A stretch of DNA of 64,000 nt from Phycisphaerae bacterium (GCA_030745875.1 JASLNT010000022.1:1-64000); one strand, 5' to 3'. Positions 1 through 9,885 are shown, counted from the first letter of the stretch. Notes: generated by a model not told the origin, from the sequence alone. Numbers and translations: made by a program.

Positions 1-120
1 GTGGCCTGTAACACCACACCCCCGCGGCCGGGGGGCGGGGTTGGTTTGGCCGCGTCGGTATTTTTATTTCCCCCCCCGGGGCCCCGCCGCCGGGGGGCCC
101 GCGACGGTCTGGATCTAATT
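1..120. other. GC-rich intergenic end with inverted repeat
   Basis: No coding region is supported here. The stretch holds runs of G and C and an inverted repeat with 7-bp arms (79-85 and 94-100, loop 86-93). It lies just past the stop codon of the symporter gene on the minus strand and could fold in its mRNA. On that strand it is followed by an A-rich tract, not a U tract, so it is not a textbook intrinsic terminator. Confidence 0.3.
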
Positions 121-1947
121 CTATGACGAGGCGCTGCGTCCCCGCGGCAGGCGTATGTCTTCAACAATTCGCCTGACCTCGTCGGGGGGAGCCTTGGTGA
201 ACTTCGATACGGTAATCGCCACCGCGAAGTTCAGCACCATACCGACCGTTCCGATCCCTTCGGGGCTGATCCCGAGGAACCACGACTCGGCGCCCGCGGT
301 CGAGTTAATGAACTTGAAGTAGATAATATACGCACTGGTGAACAGAATACCACTGAGCATACCGGCGATGGCGCCTTCCTTGGTCGTTCGCTTCGAGAAG
401 ATGCCCAGAATGATAATCGGGAAGAAGCTGCTGGCGGCAAGCCCGAAGGCAAACGCCACCACCTGCGCAACAAAGCCCGGTGGATTGATTCCGAAATATC
501 CGGCGATGATAACGGCCACCGCCGCCGCAACGCGCGCAAGGGTTAACTCATGTTTCTCGCTCATGTTGGGCCTGAGCACACGTTTGAACAGGTCGTGCGA
601 TATCGCCGTCGATATAACCAGCAGCAGTCCCGCCGCCGTCGACAGCGCAGCGGCCAGGCCTCCTGCGGCCACAAGCGCTACGACCCAGGCGGGCAAATTA
701 GCTATTTCGGGATTCGCCAGCACCATTATGTCGCGGTCAATGTATAGTTCGTTCGGCGTTGTGGTGTTGATTTTGTTCGTAACAATTCGCTCGCCATGGC
801 TGCCGAGCTTGGATTCTCCGTTCTGGTCTACAGCGAATACGGGCTTGCCCTTGAACGGGGCTTGTTCCTTTTTCGCGGGGGCGTTGTGATTGTAATCGAT
901 TATCCCGTCGCCGTCCTTGTCCACCCATGCAATGAGACCGGTTTTCTCCCAGTTCTTGAACCAGGATGGAGCGTCTTTGTACTCCTTTTCGTGGAGTGTC
1001 TGAATCATATTGGCGCGGGCAAACGTCGCGACGGCCGGTGCGGTCGTATACAAGATACCAATAAACAACAACGCCCAGAACGCGCTGATTCGAGCGGCCT
1101 TGACGCTGGGGACGGTGTAGAAGCGAATGATCACGTGCGGAAGGCCCGCCGTGCCCACCATCAACGCCATAGTAATCGCGAACACGTCGATCATGCTCTT
1201 CTTACCGGCAACGAAGGCGGCTGTATATTCGGGCAGACCTAAGTCTCGATGTATCTTGTCGATCGCGTCCATGAGATACATACCGGCATTCTGGTTGCCC
1301 TGAGCTATCTCCGAACCGAGTCCTATTTGCGGGATCGGGTTGCCGGTGATCTTCCACGATATCGCAGCAGCGGGAATGAGGTAGGCGAGTATCAGCACCA
1401 CATATTGCGCCGCCTGCGTGTACGTGACGCCCTTCATCCCGCCCAGGGTCGCATAGATCAGCACCAACCCCATGCCGATCAACACGCCATAAGTCACGTC
1501 AACTTCAAGGAACCTCGAGAACACCACGCCCACGCCGCGCATCTGACCGGCCACGTAGGTGAACGATACGAAAATCGCACAGAAGACAGCCACCACGCGC
1601 GCCGCGTTGGAGTAATACCGATCGCCGACAAAGTCGGGCACGGTGAACTTGCCGAACTTGCGCAGGTACGGCGCCAGCAGCAGCGCCAGCAGCACATATC
1701 CTCCAGTCCAACCCAACAGGTAGATCGCGCCGGTGTAGCCCATGAAGGAGATCAGGCCCGCCATCGAGATAAACGACGCGGCGCTCATCCAGTCGGCTCC
1801 GGTGGCCATACCGTTGACAAGCGGAGAGACGCCCTGGCCGGCGATGTAGAAGCCCTTGGTGGTCCGCACGCGAGAGAGAATCGCAATGCCAACATACAGA
1901 GCAAACGTAGCCCCAACGATAATCCACGTCCAGGTGAGTATGCTCAT
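121..1947 (-). CDS. Sodium/solute symporter, SSS family large subunit (VC_2705/ActP-like)
   Basis: Multi-pass inner-membrane Na+/solute symporter of the SSS family, 608 aa. The N-terminal core has the usual SSS features: FYIAGQGVSP followed by NGMATGADWMSAASF, and a late segment AAGGLAAALSTAAGLLLVIS. A long extracytoplasmic insertion around residues 310-400 carries a Ca2+-loop-like DKDGDGIID near residues 342-350; I recall similar insertions in the VC_2705/ActP-like subfamily. Its ATG overlaps the TGA of the upstream small DUF4212 subunit (ATGA), so the two are translationally coupled and probably form one transporter. The substrate cannot be read from sequence; acetate or another small carboxylate is the best guess from family membership. 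Confidence 0.9.
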   Translation of the reverse strand: MSILTWTWIIVGATFALYVGIAILSRVRTTKGFYIAGQGVSPLVNGMATGADWMSAASFISMAGLISFMGYTGAIYLLGWTGGYVLLALLLAPYLRKFGKFTVPDFVGDRYYSNAARVVAVFCAIFVSFTYVAGQMRGVGVVFSRFLEVDVTYGVLIGMGLVLIYATLGGMKGVTYTQAAQYVVLILAYLIPAAAISWKITGNPIPQIGLGSEIAQGNQNAGMYLMDAIDKIHRDLGLPEYTAAFVAGKKSMIDVFAITMALMVGTAGLPHVIIRFYTVPSVKAARISAFWALLFIGILYTTAPAVATFARANMIQTLHEKEYKDAPSWFKNWEKTGLIAWVDKDGDGIIDYNHNAPAKKEQAPFKGKPVFAVDQNGESKLGSHGERIVTNKINTTTPNELYIDRDIMVLANPEIANLPAWVVALVAAGGLAAALSTAAGLLLVISTAISHDLFKRVLRPNMSEKHELTLARVAAAVAVIIAGYFGINPPGFVAQVVAFAFGLAASSFFPIIILGIFSKRTTKEGAIAGMLSGILFTSAYIIYFKFINSTAGAESWFLGISPEGIGTVGMVLNFAVAITVSKFTKAPPDEVRRIVEDIRLPRGRSASS

Positions 1948-2225
1948 GCTTGCTCCTCCTGGTCTTCATGCACGTCGAACTTCTTGTCAAGCCGGGCCAT
2001 CAGGCGCGTGTAAACGAAGATCAGTACGATGAACACGTAGATCGAGCCCTGCTGAGCGAACCAGAACCCCAGCGGGAACCCGCCAATGTGCACCTTGTTG
2101 AGAGTCTCGACGAAGAAGATGCTAAGCACATATCCGACCAGGAACCATACGCTCAACAAGTAAAGAAGAATGCGGATATTAGCTCGCCAGTAGCTTTGAT
2201 TGCTCTGGTCCTTCGACTCGCTCAT
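1944..2225 (-). CDS. DUF4212 small symporter subunit
   Basis: Small membrane protein of 93 aa with two hydrophobic segments (about residues 15-38 and 50-72) and a charged tail, matching the DUF4212 family that accompanies VC_2705-type sodium/solute symporters. The frame is open further upstream, but I chose the ATG at 2225 because AGGAG precedes it at normal spacing and the protein then begins MSESKDQSNQSYW, typical for the family. Its stop overlaps the start of the large subunit by 4 nt. A good promoter lies about 70 nt upstream. Confidence 0.85.
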   Translation of the reverse strand: MSESKDQSNQSYWRANIRILLYLLSVWFLVGYVLSIFFVETLNKVHIGGFPLGFWFAQQGSIYVFIVLIFVYTRLMARLDKKFDVHEDQEEQA

Positions 2226-2301
2226 AATCGGACTCCTGAAAGTGTTGTACCGCCGCCAATAAAATGGGCCCGTCATTGGGCGGCTTGAAACGTCGATAAC
2301 C

Positions 2302-2329
2302 ATAATAAGCGGACGGACCACACTGTCAA
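2302..2329 (-). promoter_or_regulatory. Predicted sigma70-type promoter for the symporter operon
   Basis: On the minus strand there is a perfect -35 TTGACA (2324-2329), a 16-nt spacer and a -10 TATTAT (2302-2307). Transcription would start near 2295, giving a leader of about 70 nt before the DUF4212 start codon. This is a motif match only. Confidence 0.5.
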
Positions 2330-2481
2330 CGATAAAGCCCATTACTTGTATCATATTAGTGTGTAATACATAGCGGACGCCCTCTCCGGATTTCGGTAAA
2401 AGCGAATCCTCTTGGACCGGGGAGCAATCGACGCTAAACTACTGCCCGAACGGATACCTGAAACACGGGAGCGCCACGAAA

Positions 2482-3285
2482 ATGTCGATCAAACCGGAAA
2501 AACGTTCGTTTGTTGTGCTGGCGATGATTGCATGCTGGGCGGTGTCGGTGAGCGGTTGCGGATCCTGTCCGTTTGCATCGTTCAGACCTGCGACTATCAA
2601 ACCGGCGGCGCATCGCGTGGTGCAGGTCGGTAAATCTGTGGGCGACAGAGCGATCCGGATGCACGTTTTCGGCGATCGGGGCCCGACAACGTTCATTTTT
2701 GCGGGCATACACGGTGATGAAGGATTGACCCAGTTCCTGGCCCTGAACATGATCGAACATCTGCTGGGCGACGAATCGCTATACGAATCGGCGACAATTG
2801 CGATCCTGCCGTCCGCCAATCCGGACGGACTGCTGGCCGGGACCCGCGTAAACGCAAACGCGGTCGACTGCAACAGGAATTTCCCCGCGGACAACTGGAA
2901 ACCCCAGGCCAAAGGAGCCCGCTACTCACCGGGCAAGGCTCCCGGAAGCGAACCGGAAACCCAGGCGATACTCGAAGCGGTCAGGATTCTAAAGCCTAAC
3001 GCCATTGTGTCGATCCACTCGACGGACACATTCAAACCGTGCAACAATTACGACGGACCGGCCGGGGAGCTTGCCGAACTGATGACGCCCCACAACGGTT
3101 ACCCCGCCAAGGGCTCAGTGGGATATCCAACGCCCGGAAGCTTCGGAACATGGGCGGGCGTCGAACGCAAGATCCCAACGATCACGCTGGAACTGCCCAA
3201 CAAGTCCCGCGCCCAGAAGGTCTGGCCTGGTAATCGCGACGCGCTGCTGGCGCTGATCGCAGCGGTGGGCGAATCCGCAAAATAG
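2482..3285 (+). CDS. M14-type zinc carboxypeptidase lipoprotein (MpaA-like)
   Basis: Predicted exported zinc peptidase of 267 aa, related to murein peptide amidase MpaA and succinylglutamate desuccinylase-like M14 enzymes. The N-terminus has a hydrophobic segment ending in a lipobox (VSGC, Cys26), so it is probably a lipoprotein. Zinc ligands fit H77 and E80 in GIHGDE and H179 in SIHST; the catalytic Glu is likely E237 in TLELP. NPDG and DCNRNFP match the substrate-binding region of the family. A plausible role is trimming peptidoglycan peptides or other amino-acid conjugates in the envelope. It ends 2 nt before the stop of the convergent HzsA-like gene. Confidence 0.8.
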   Translation: MSIKPEKRSFVVLAMIACWAVSVSGCGSCPFASFRPATIKPAAHRVVQVGKSVGDRAIRMHVFGDRGPTTFIFAGIHGDEGLTQFLALNMIEHLLGDESLYESATIAILPSANPDGLLAGTRVNANAVDCNRNFPADNWKPQAKGARYSPGKAPGSEPETQAILEAVRILKPNAIVSIHSTDTFKPCNNYDGPAGELAELMTPHNGYPAKGSVGYPTPGSFGTWAGVERKIPTITLELPNKSRAQKVWPGNRDALLALIAAVGESAK

Positions 3286-3287
3286 CG

Positions 3288-6122
3288 TTACCTCTTGTCT
3301 TCCGGTATCGGCGAGACGTAGCTCGAAGCATCTTTGAAACTCGGGACCGGTCGGAAATTCGGATGGTCCTTGTACTGGAGATTCTTCCGGCCCCAGTAGG
3401 CGCCGTAGTACTGGGCGTTCGTGTCGACCCAGTTGGAGATCTTCAGCAACTCTTCGGGTTTGAGGTTCACTTTCTCGTGGACTTTCGCCAGTTTGGCGGC
3501 GATCTCGGCCTTGGCGGGATCCTTCAGTTTGACCTTTCCCTTTGAGTGCATCGCCACCAGGATGCTGTTGTGCGAACCGTACGATCGCGTCCCTTCATAG
3601 TGCACGTTGCCCGTCTTGGGGTGATTCTCTCCGACTGTCGGGAACAGTTCGAAGCGCCGGCGGCCTTTCCCGCGACGCCGCTCTTTCAGCAGCGATTCGT
3701 ACGAAACGCTGAACATCCTGGTCAGCTCGCCAGTCAGCACGAGATCGGCTTTGGGCTTCTCGCCCGAATGGCATTTGACGCAATGTTTGTCGAGCACCGG
3801 CTGGACATCCGAAGCGTAATGCAGCGGGCGCTGGCCTGACTTCTCGCCAATCTGCGGACCGGGAACAGACGCCGGACGCTTAAGCGCCAAAACCGCTCCG
3901 CCCTTGCGTTTGGCGGCGGCGGCGTTGTTCGGGGTCTCGTGACATCCGATGCACGCTCGCGTCTCGCCGGGCATGTAGTTCACGTATGTCCGTTCGATCT
4001 GGACGGCCATGTAGTTCTCGTCGAGGGCGTGGAAGGCGATATTGGCCTTGGCGGGCACTACGAAGTGCGCCGACCCGTCGGCCTCCACGGGCACAACACC
4101 GTGCTGGACCTTGAGTCCGAGGTGCGTGTCTTTCGTGATGGTCGCGTGCTGCTGGTCGTACCCGTCGCCGCCCCACCGCCTGCGGGTGGCCCAGGGTCGG
4201 GGAATCTGCTCCATCACGCGAATGTACTTTATCGTCCCGCGCTTCGTGTCCTCCATACCGTGGTAGATATCGGTGACAACGCAGGTGGCGAGATTCTTTT
4301 TGGCGGTCTTCGGGTCGAAATCGGTGATCAGGACGGGCGGTTTCTTGCGGGCCTTCAGCGGGTACGGCAGCCAGCAGGAAATGTCTTCCTCCTTGTGAAT
4401 CAGCCCCACATTGCCCTTCTCGTCGAGGATGTACAGCCCGTATCCCGTTGGATCGGTCCAGCCCGGACCGCTCGGTTTGTGCGACACCAGGAACAGCTTC
4501 TCAGACAGCGGGTAGGGATCCTTGAACAGCGGACCTTGCCCTCGCCCGTCTCGACGCCACTGCCCCTCGGCGGTCTTGAACGAGAACCCGCCCTCGGCCT
4601 GGATGTCGGTGTACGGGGTCATGTACGTCATCGGGTCGCGCGTGCGAATATCCTTGCGCATGTCCAGACGGATGATCGTGCCGATCCCGTTCTGCGGGCA
4701 GTGAGGCGTGCCCATCACCACGTACTTGTTCTCGGTTTTCGGGATCGGACGCCCGTAGATGAACGTCGGCGGAAGCGAAATGTCGGCCGCGTAGATCTCC
4801 GCCGACCCGCTGCCGTCGGGGCGCATCGCCCAGAGGCATTTCACGCTGACCGCGCCCTTGGTCCAGTACTCCCAGCGCGTGTAGAGAATCCGCCCGTCGG
4901 GCATCATCACCGGAGATTGCTCGGAAACCGAACTGTTGGACAGTTTGACCATGTTCTTGCCGTCGGCGTCGATCTTGTACAGCACGGTCGTCGTGAAGTC
5001 GTCCGGAGCATCGCACAAAATGCCGTACTGGCAGCGCGTGGAGATGAAGCATATTTTACCGTCCGGCAAGTAGCACGGATGCATGTCGTCAGTTCCGTGG
5101 TGGTAGTGCGCCCGGGCGCGATACTTCTCGACCAGCTCGGCTTCGTTCTTCTGCGGGAAGGTAATCTGCCGCAGCCCCGACCCATCGATGTTGATCTCGT
5201 AGATGCGGTAGCCTTCCTGGTGCGCCTTCTTCCAGGCGAACACAAGTTTCTTCGCATCGTACGACAGATCGAATCGCCCGAAGACTCCGCCCTTGAGCTC
5301 TTTGACGATATCGGTGACCTTGCCCGTCTTCAGGTCCAGCACGCACAGGTTCCCACCGGGCAGCCAGCGGGAGTTGATGAACTCGGTGTAGTAGTGATTG
5401 GCGGTGTACGTAATCCGCTTAACGAACACGATCTTGTCGAAATCGAGCACCGATTCGCTCTTGCGCATGTCGGCGAACTTGAGCGTAGCCGGCGCTTCGA
5501 CGGGCGGACCGGCCGGAGCCCTTCCGCGACGACGCCCGCCAGTGGACCCCGAATCCTTAAACGCCGGCCAACCGGGCAGCCCCTTGCCTTTGGTGTCGAT
5601 CACATTCGACTTGGTGTCGATCTTGGCGTCGAACAGCTTTACGCTCTTGAGATGGAAATACCGCTGTCCGAACTTACCGGGCAGCCCGAGCTTGACGTAG
5701 CGAGCCTTAACGGGTTTGTCGAGGTTCACCGCCCAGACGTCCTGCCCCTGTTTGGTCCGCCAGACCTGCTTCCAGGCCTTCTTGTCGTCCGAGACCCACA
5801 TTGTAAGGTCGCGAGTCAACTCGCGCCAGCTCTTGCCCTGGATGCGGTTAATGATCTCGAAACCCGCGATCGTGCCCGGCTTGGGCAGCGTAATAATAAC
5901 CCAGGGATTGACCTCCCGATCGGTGTGAAACGCCCAGATGAACTTGGCGACGGGTATTTTCTGCGTCACAAGTTCAGCCGGATACTTGTTCCACTGCGAA
6001 GAACTGCTTACTTCAACCTTGGCGCCTCTGGATATCCATTCGGCGGACGCCTCGGAGGCGACCGGCCCGAACAGCAGCGACAAAGCGACCACAAAACCGA
6101 TAAGGGAAATCATTCTGTTCAT
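3288..6122 (-). CDS. Exported discoidin / beta-propeller / diheme cytochrome protein (HzsA-like paralogue 1)
   Basis: Large exported protein of 944 aa with a cleavable signal peptide (about 1-28). Order: discoidin (F5/8 type C-like) domain ~30-165; TolB/WD40-like propeller ~215-610 with CYLPDGKICFIS and DGRILYTRWEY; a middle domain ~640-740 resembling the hydrazine synthase alpha middle domain (VPVEADGSAHFVVP); and a cytochrome-like C-terminus. Two c-type heme sites are visible: CIGCH (C724, C727, H728) and CVKCH (C781, C784, H785). The ATG at 6122 has AAGGAG at 8 nt. Two paralogues lie at 6307-9822 and 30345-33314. Function in non-anammox bacteria is unknown; periplasmic redox chemistry or substrate binding at the surface is inferred. 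Confidence 0.8.
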   Translation of the reverse strand: MNRMISLIGFVVALSLLFGPVASEASAEWISRGAKVEVSSSSQWNKYPAELVTQKIPVAKFIWAFHTDREVNPWVIITLPKPGTIAGFEIINRIQGKSWRELTRDLTMWVSDDKKAWKQVWRTKQGQDVWAVNLDKPVKARYVKLGLPGKFGQRYFHLKSVKLFDAKIDTKSNVIDTKGKGLPGWPAFKDSGSTGGRRRGRAPAGPPVEAPATLKFADMRKSESVLDFDKIVFVKRITYTANHYYTEFINSRWLPGGNLCVLDLKTGKVTDIVKELKGGVFGRFDLSYDAKKLVFAWKKAHQEGYRIYEINIDGSGLRQITFPQKNEAELVEKYRARAHYHHGTDDMHPCYLPDGKICFISTRCQYGILCDAPDDFTTTVLYKIDADGKNMVKLSNSSVSEQSPVMMPDGRILYTRWEYWTKGAVSVKCLWAMRPDGSGSAEIYAADISLPPTFIYGRPIPKTENKYVVMGTPHCPQNGIGTIIRLDMRKDIRTRDPMTYMTPYTDIQAEGGFSFKTAEGQWRRDGRGQGPLFKDPYPLSEKLFLVSHKPSGPGWTDPTGYGLYILDEKGNVGLIHKEEDISCWLPYPLKARKKPPVLITDFDPKTAKKNLATCVVTDIYHGMEDTKRGTIKYIRVMEQIPRPWATRRRWGGDGYDQQHATITKDTHLGLKVQHGVVPVEADGSAHFVVPAKANIAFHALDENYMAVQIERTYVNYMPGETRACIGCHETPNNAAAAKRKGGAVLALKRPASVPGPQIGEKSGQRPLHYASDVQPVLDKHCVKCHSGEKPKADLVLTGELTRMFSVSYESLLKERRRGKGRRRFELFPTVGENHPKTGNVHYEGTRSYGSHNSILVAMHSKGKVKLKDPAKAEIAAKLAKVHEKVNLKPEELLKISNWVDTNAQYYGAYWGRKNLQYKDHPNFRPVPSFKDASSYVSPIPEDKR

Positions 6123-6149
6123 TATCGAACTCCTTTTTGTCTACTGACA

Positions 6150-6178
6150 ATTAAACCCCAGCCCGCCCGGAACTACAA
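6150..6178 (-). promoter_or_regulatory. Possible promoter for the 3288-6122 gene
   Basis: Minus-strand -35-like TTGTAG (6173-6178), 17-nt spacer and -10-like TTTAAT (6150-6155), about 30 nt upstream of the start codon. The -10 is good and the -35 is weak. Confidence 0.3.
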
Positions 6179-6196
6179 GTGAAACTGCAAGAGCTA

Positions 6197-6226
6197 TTGA
6201 TAGTCCCTGCGACCAGACGGTATGAT
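6197..6226 (+). promoter_or_regulatory. Predicted promoter for the 6307-9822 gene
   Basis: TTGATA (6197-6202), an 18-nt spacer and TATGAT (6221-6226) form a convincing sigma70-like promoter. The inferred start near 6233 gives a leader of about 74 nt. It lies between two divergent HzsA-like genes, so the region may co-regulate both. Confidence 0.45.
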
Positions 6227-6306
6227 ATTTGGTTCACGGAGGGTCGGACAACGCGTTGTTGTTCCGCCAAAACATCCAAAACTACCCGTAGTTAAAGGAA
6301 ACTGAT

Positions 6307-9300
6307 ATGACTTCACGAAAGATGTTGGTATTCGCACTGCTGCTGTCTTGCGCGGTCTTGCTATGCGCAACTCCCGCCCCAGCCGCCGCGAAAGGCGAGC
6401 GGATCGAGGCGTACATCGCCAAGGTCAACAAGCTTGTCGACAGGGAAACAAAAAGCGGCAAGGCGGTCCCGGCGTACCGCAATGAAGCCAAACTCCCACT
6501 GATTATCTTCCCCAAGGCGATAGAGGGCTCCGAAAGAGTCGAGTTCCGAATTGACGTCTCCGGCGTCACGAAGCTCTACATCGGAACGGGCGAGAGGTCG
6601 ACGCTGCGCGGGGTCGCTCTCGACAGCGGCGACGGCGTCAAGACCCCGCTGCGGACAAAAGACGGTAAAACGCTGGTCAAGGTCGCCGTCTCGGACAAGC
6701 GCCGCTTCAGGTGGCATCGGGGCCCGGGCGACTTCTATCTGCAGCAGTGCGAAACGTCGCTCCAACTGGACGGAAAGTACAAGTGGATATCCGGCAAGAT
6801 CGAGGCGTCCCGCGGCGTGGCGTGGATGAGTTCAACGTCCAACGTGTCCAAACTCAGCGTCTGGACGCGCATGCGCGGCTCGCGCCAGACGGCCGCCCAA
6901 CACGCCGGTTTCGACCGGCGCAAGGACACGCCGATGATGGCGTCCGGATACGTTCGGATCACCATCGCCGACGCCGTCGAAGCCATTACGGATTTCACGA
7001 TGCAGCGTTACGGCGGGAAGAACAAGGTTGACCCCGCGATCATCGCCGCCATCGAAAAGGCCGCAAAGAAAGCCAAAACCCCCGCCGATTACGATGACGT
7101 AAGAAGCCTCTGCTTCGCCGCGATCAACTATCGCGACTTTGAAAGCCTCCGCAAGCGGGTCCAGGAGACCAAGGATTTCCCCGGACTGTCGAAGAAATTC
7201 AATTCCACGATCGCCAGGGACTACGGGCTCTTGAATCCGGCGAAGTTCGACTACAGCACAGACTTCCCGAAACAGCAGAAAATCTGGGACAACCTGCTCA
7301 AGGAGGTCAAGATCGTCAACGCGTATCCGGCGCTCATTTCCGAGACGGTCAAGAATTTCAGCAAGACCCCGCCTTCTGACGCCGAACTGGCTAGACAGCA
7401 GGCCAGGCAACAGAGTCGCCTGGCGGCGGCTTCAAACGACGTCGACAAGTACCTGGCGGTCTACGCCGAACTGAAGGCCGAACGCCTGAAGTTCCTCTCG
7501 AGCCAGGCCGCCCTGGATTTCGACAGCATACTGATCAACCGCAACCCGCCTCCCGGATACAGTCACAACGGAGATCAGCACCTCGGAAGGCACAGTCGTC
7601 TGGGCAAGGGCCTGACGATACTCACCGACTGGAAGAGCGGAAACCCGAAGGTCAAAACGATACTCGAAGGAAAAATGCCTCCCGGGTCGTATCGCAACCC
7701 CGACCTGAGCTACGATGGAAAACGCGTGCTGTTCGCCTTCTGCGATCATACGGAGAAGGAAACCAAACACCGCCGCTTCTTCATCTATGAAGCCGCAATT
7801 GACGGCTCGTGGGTCCGCCAGCTTACCGGAACAAAACGCGACAAGTTCAAAACGTGGGACAATCGCGCGACGGTGCTGATTGAAGACAACGACCCGTGCT
7901 ACCTGCCCGACGGCGGGATAGTGTTCATCTCGTCGCGATGCCAGTCGTTCGGGCGCTGCCACGGCGGACGGTACAACCCGGCATGGAACCTGCACCGCTG
8001 CGACAAGAACGGCGACAATATTCAACAGTTGTCGTTCGGCAACGAAAATGAGGTCGAACCTTCGGTCCTGAATGACGGGCGAATCGTGTTCACGCGATGG
8101 GAGTACACCAACCGCCACGAGATGTGGTTCCACAAACTCTGGTGGTGCCGACCCGACGGAACCAGCGTCGCGCACTTCTTCGGAAACGACATGATCGTCC
8201 CCCACCAGTTCCTGGAGGCTACGGCGATCCCCGGAACTCACAAGGTTGTCTGCACCGCGCAGGGGCACCACAGCTACAACACCGGAACCACCGTAGTGCT
8301 CGACACGAATATCGACGAAAACGGCGAGCGGGCAATCAAGCACATTACGCCCGAAACGCCCTATTCGGAAACACGCGGATGGCCCGAACCCCACTACAGC
8401 CACCCCTACCCGCTTACCGAGAATATCTTCCTGATCTCGCGTGCGAACCATCCCGTTCACAACCAGGGACGCTTCCCCCCCAAGGCCAACCGGGCGATCT
8501 ATCTGGTCGACTCCTTCGGCGGACGCGACAAAATCTACGAAGATCCCGAGATCGCGTCGTTCTCGCCGATACCGATCAAACCGCGCAAGCGCCCCCCGGT
8601 CCTGCCCAGCATGCTGCCCGAAAACCCCGAACCCTACGGTATTGTCGCATTGCAGAACGCGTACCTGACCCGCAAGGAAAACGATCCCAACGGGATTATC
8701 AAACCCGGAATGATCAAGGCCCTTCGCGTAAACGCCCTCGGCGTCCAGCCGCGGGCCAGCCGCGTGTCGTGCACGCCGCTGGTGCCCAACGACATTCCCA
8801 AGAAGGTCCTGGGAACCGTCCCGATCAACGAGGACGGATCGGCGGTCTTCAGGGTGCCTGCGAACGTTTCGCTGCAGGTCCAGACACTCGACGAAAACGG
8901 AATGGCGATACTGACCGAAAAGAGCCTGTTCTACATGATGCCCGGCGAGCGGAGAAGCTGCGTCGGATGTCACGAAGCAGTGGGCACCACCCCGCCGATG
9001 AAGACCGTCGCCAAGATGAGCCGCATGAAGCCTATCGACCTCAAACCGGCCGCCGGTCCGCAGTACAGAGGCGGTATGAGTTTCGCACGCACCGTCCAGC
9101 CCGTGCTCGACAGGTACTGCATCAAGTGTCACGGTCTGGAGAAGACCGAAAAGAAGGTCAACCTGACGTACGTCAAGACCGGAAGGTACCCCACCTCGCT
9201 GATGGAGATCGTCAAGAGAGGCGATCACCGAATCGGCGACAAGGGCTTTTCGGGCGGAAGGTACAAGGGAACAGACGTCACGTACAACATAAGTCATCCG

Positions 9301-9822
9301 CGGGTGTTCTTCGCGTATTCAAACAGCGTCGCGCAGAAGCTGGCCAGCGGCGACAAGCACCACAAGAGCCTGAAAGACATCGACCGCGAAAGCTACATGC
9401 GGATCATCGAATGGCTCGACCTTAACGGGCAATGCTTCGGCGACCTGTTCCCCAACAGGATCGAAGACCGCAAGTTCGACGAGGGCAAACTCAAGGAGCT
9501 CAGAAGCCATGTCGCACAACTGCTGGGCGAGAAGATCGCAGCCCAACCGGCGACGACCCTGGTCAACGTCGCCCAGCCGGACGAAAGCAGAATTCTCATG
9601 ATGCCTCTCCCGGTCTCCGCCGGCGGATGGGGACAGGCAAAAGGCTTCAAGAGCAAGAGCGATCCGGCGTACAAGAAGATGCTCGCCATGGTCAATGCAT
9701 GCATCAAGAAGAACCCCAGCGAGAACGTGAACGGTTGGGAGCCGACATGGGAAATGGGCGGAGCGGAAAACTGGGTCAAAGAAGCCCGCGCCAAGTACAT
9801 CGAACAACTGAAGGAAAAGTAA
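6307..9822 (+). CDS. Exported beta-propeller / diheme cytochrome protein (HzsA-like paralogue 2)
   Basis: Exported protein of 1171 aa, the longest of three paralogues in the window. After a signal peptide (~1-27) comes an NPCBM-like beta-sandwich (~45-215), a helical region with charged repeats (~235-400), a propeller (~420-760) with CYLPDGGIVFIS and DGRIVFTRWEY, an HzsA-like middle domain with VPINEDGSAVFRVP, and a C-terminal cytochrome part. Heme-binding sites are CVGCH (C885, C888, H889) and CIKCH (C938, C941, H942). The start has AAAGGA at good spacing. It differs from its neighbours mainly in the N-terminal domain (no discoidin fold) and a longer C-terminal tail. The ligand or substrate is unknown. 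Confidence 0.8.
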   Translation: MTSRKMLVFALLLSCAVLLCATPAPAAAKGERIEAYIAKVNKLVDRETKSGKAVPAYRNEAKLPLIIFPKAIEGSERVEFRIDVSGVTKLYIGTGERSTLRGVALDSGDGVKTPLRTKDGKTLVKVAVSDKRRFRWHRGPGDFYLQQCETSLQLDGKYKWISGKIEASRGVAWMSSTSNVSKLSVWTRMRGSRQTAAQHAGFDRRKDTPMMASGYVRITIADAVEAITDFTMQRYGGKNKVDPAIIAAIEKAAKKAKTPADYDDVRSLCFAAINYRDFESLRKRVQETKDFPGLSKKFNSTIARDYGLLNPAKFDYSTDFPKQQKIWDNLLKEVKIVNAYPALISETVKNFSKTPPSDAELARQQARQQSRLAAASNDVDKYLAVYAELKAERLKFLSSQAALDFDSILINRNPPPGYSHNGDQHLGRHSRLGKGLTILTDWKSGNPKVKTILEGKMPPGSYRNPDLSYDGKRVLFAFCDHTEKETKHRRFFIYEAAIDGSWVRQLTGTKRDKFKTWDNRATVLIEDNDPCYLPDGGIVFISSRCQSFGRCHGGRYNPAWNLHRCDKNGDNIQQLSFGNENEVEPSVLNDGRIVFTRWEYTNRHEMWFHKLWWCRPDGTSVAHFFGNDMIVPHQFLEATAIPGTHKVVCTAQGHHSYNTGTTVVLDTNIDENGERAIKHITPETPYSETRGWPEPHYSHPYPLTENIFLISRANHPVHNQGRFPPKANRAIYLVDSFGGRDKIYEDPEIASFSPIPIKPRKRPPVLPSMLPENPEPYGIVALQNAYLTRKENDPNGIIKPGMIKALRVNALGVQPRASRVSCTPLVPNDIPKKVLGTVPINEDGSAVFRVPANVSLQVQTLDENGMAILTEKSLFYMMPGERRSCVGCHEAVGTTPPMKTVAKMSRMKPIDLKPAAGPQYRGGMSFARTVQPVLDRYCIKCHGLEKTEKKVNLTYVKTGRYPTSLMEIVKRGDHRIGDKGFSGGRYKGTDVTYNISHPRVFFAYSNSVAQKLASGDKHHKSLKDIDRESYMRIIEWLDLNGQCFGDLFPNRIEDRKFDEGKLKELRSHVAQLLGEKIAAQPATTLVNVAQPDESRILMMPLPVSAGGWGQAKGFKSKSDPAYKKMLAMVNACIKKNPSENVNGWEPTWEMGGAENWVKEARAKYIEQLKEK

Positions 9823-9864
9823 GGCGCCCCGCCGACAGGCGGGTCTGGAATAACATCAACGGTA

Positions 9865-9885
9865 AAGGCGCTAAGCCGCAAGCGG
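9865..9885 (+). repeat. REP-like repeat, left flank of transposase
   Basis: GCGCTAAGCCGCAAGCGG (9868-9885) contains a short hairpin (CCGC-AA-GCGG) and lies 60 nt upstream of the transposase gene. The preceding AAGGCGCTA (9865-9873) also occurs just after the gene at 10596-10604. The full 18-mer occurs again in inverted orientation inside the gene (10351-10368). Confidence 0.55.

Noticed and set aside
870-930. Ca2+-loop insertion in the symporter as novel
   Set aside because: I recall similar insertions in the VC_2705/ActP-like subfamily, so it is probably ordinary.
3939-6182. Long plus-strand frame (747 codons) opposite the HzsA-like gene
   Set aside because: It is antisense to a gene with clear domains and RBS; the translation is rich in Arg, Gly and His with no motif, as expected from GC-rich shadow frames.
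7432-9297. Long minus-strand frame opposite the second HzsA-like gene
   Set aside because: Antisense shadow; no RBS, no recognisable domain.
3288-9822. Anammox hydrazine synthase
   Set aside because: No beta or gamma subunit, no hydrazine dehydrogenase or anammox genes; only the alpha-like architecture is present.
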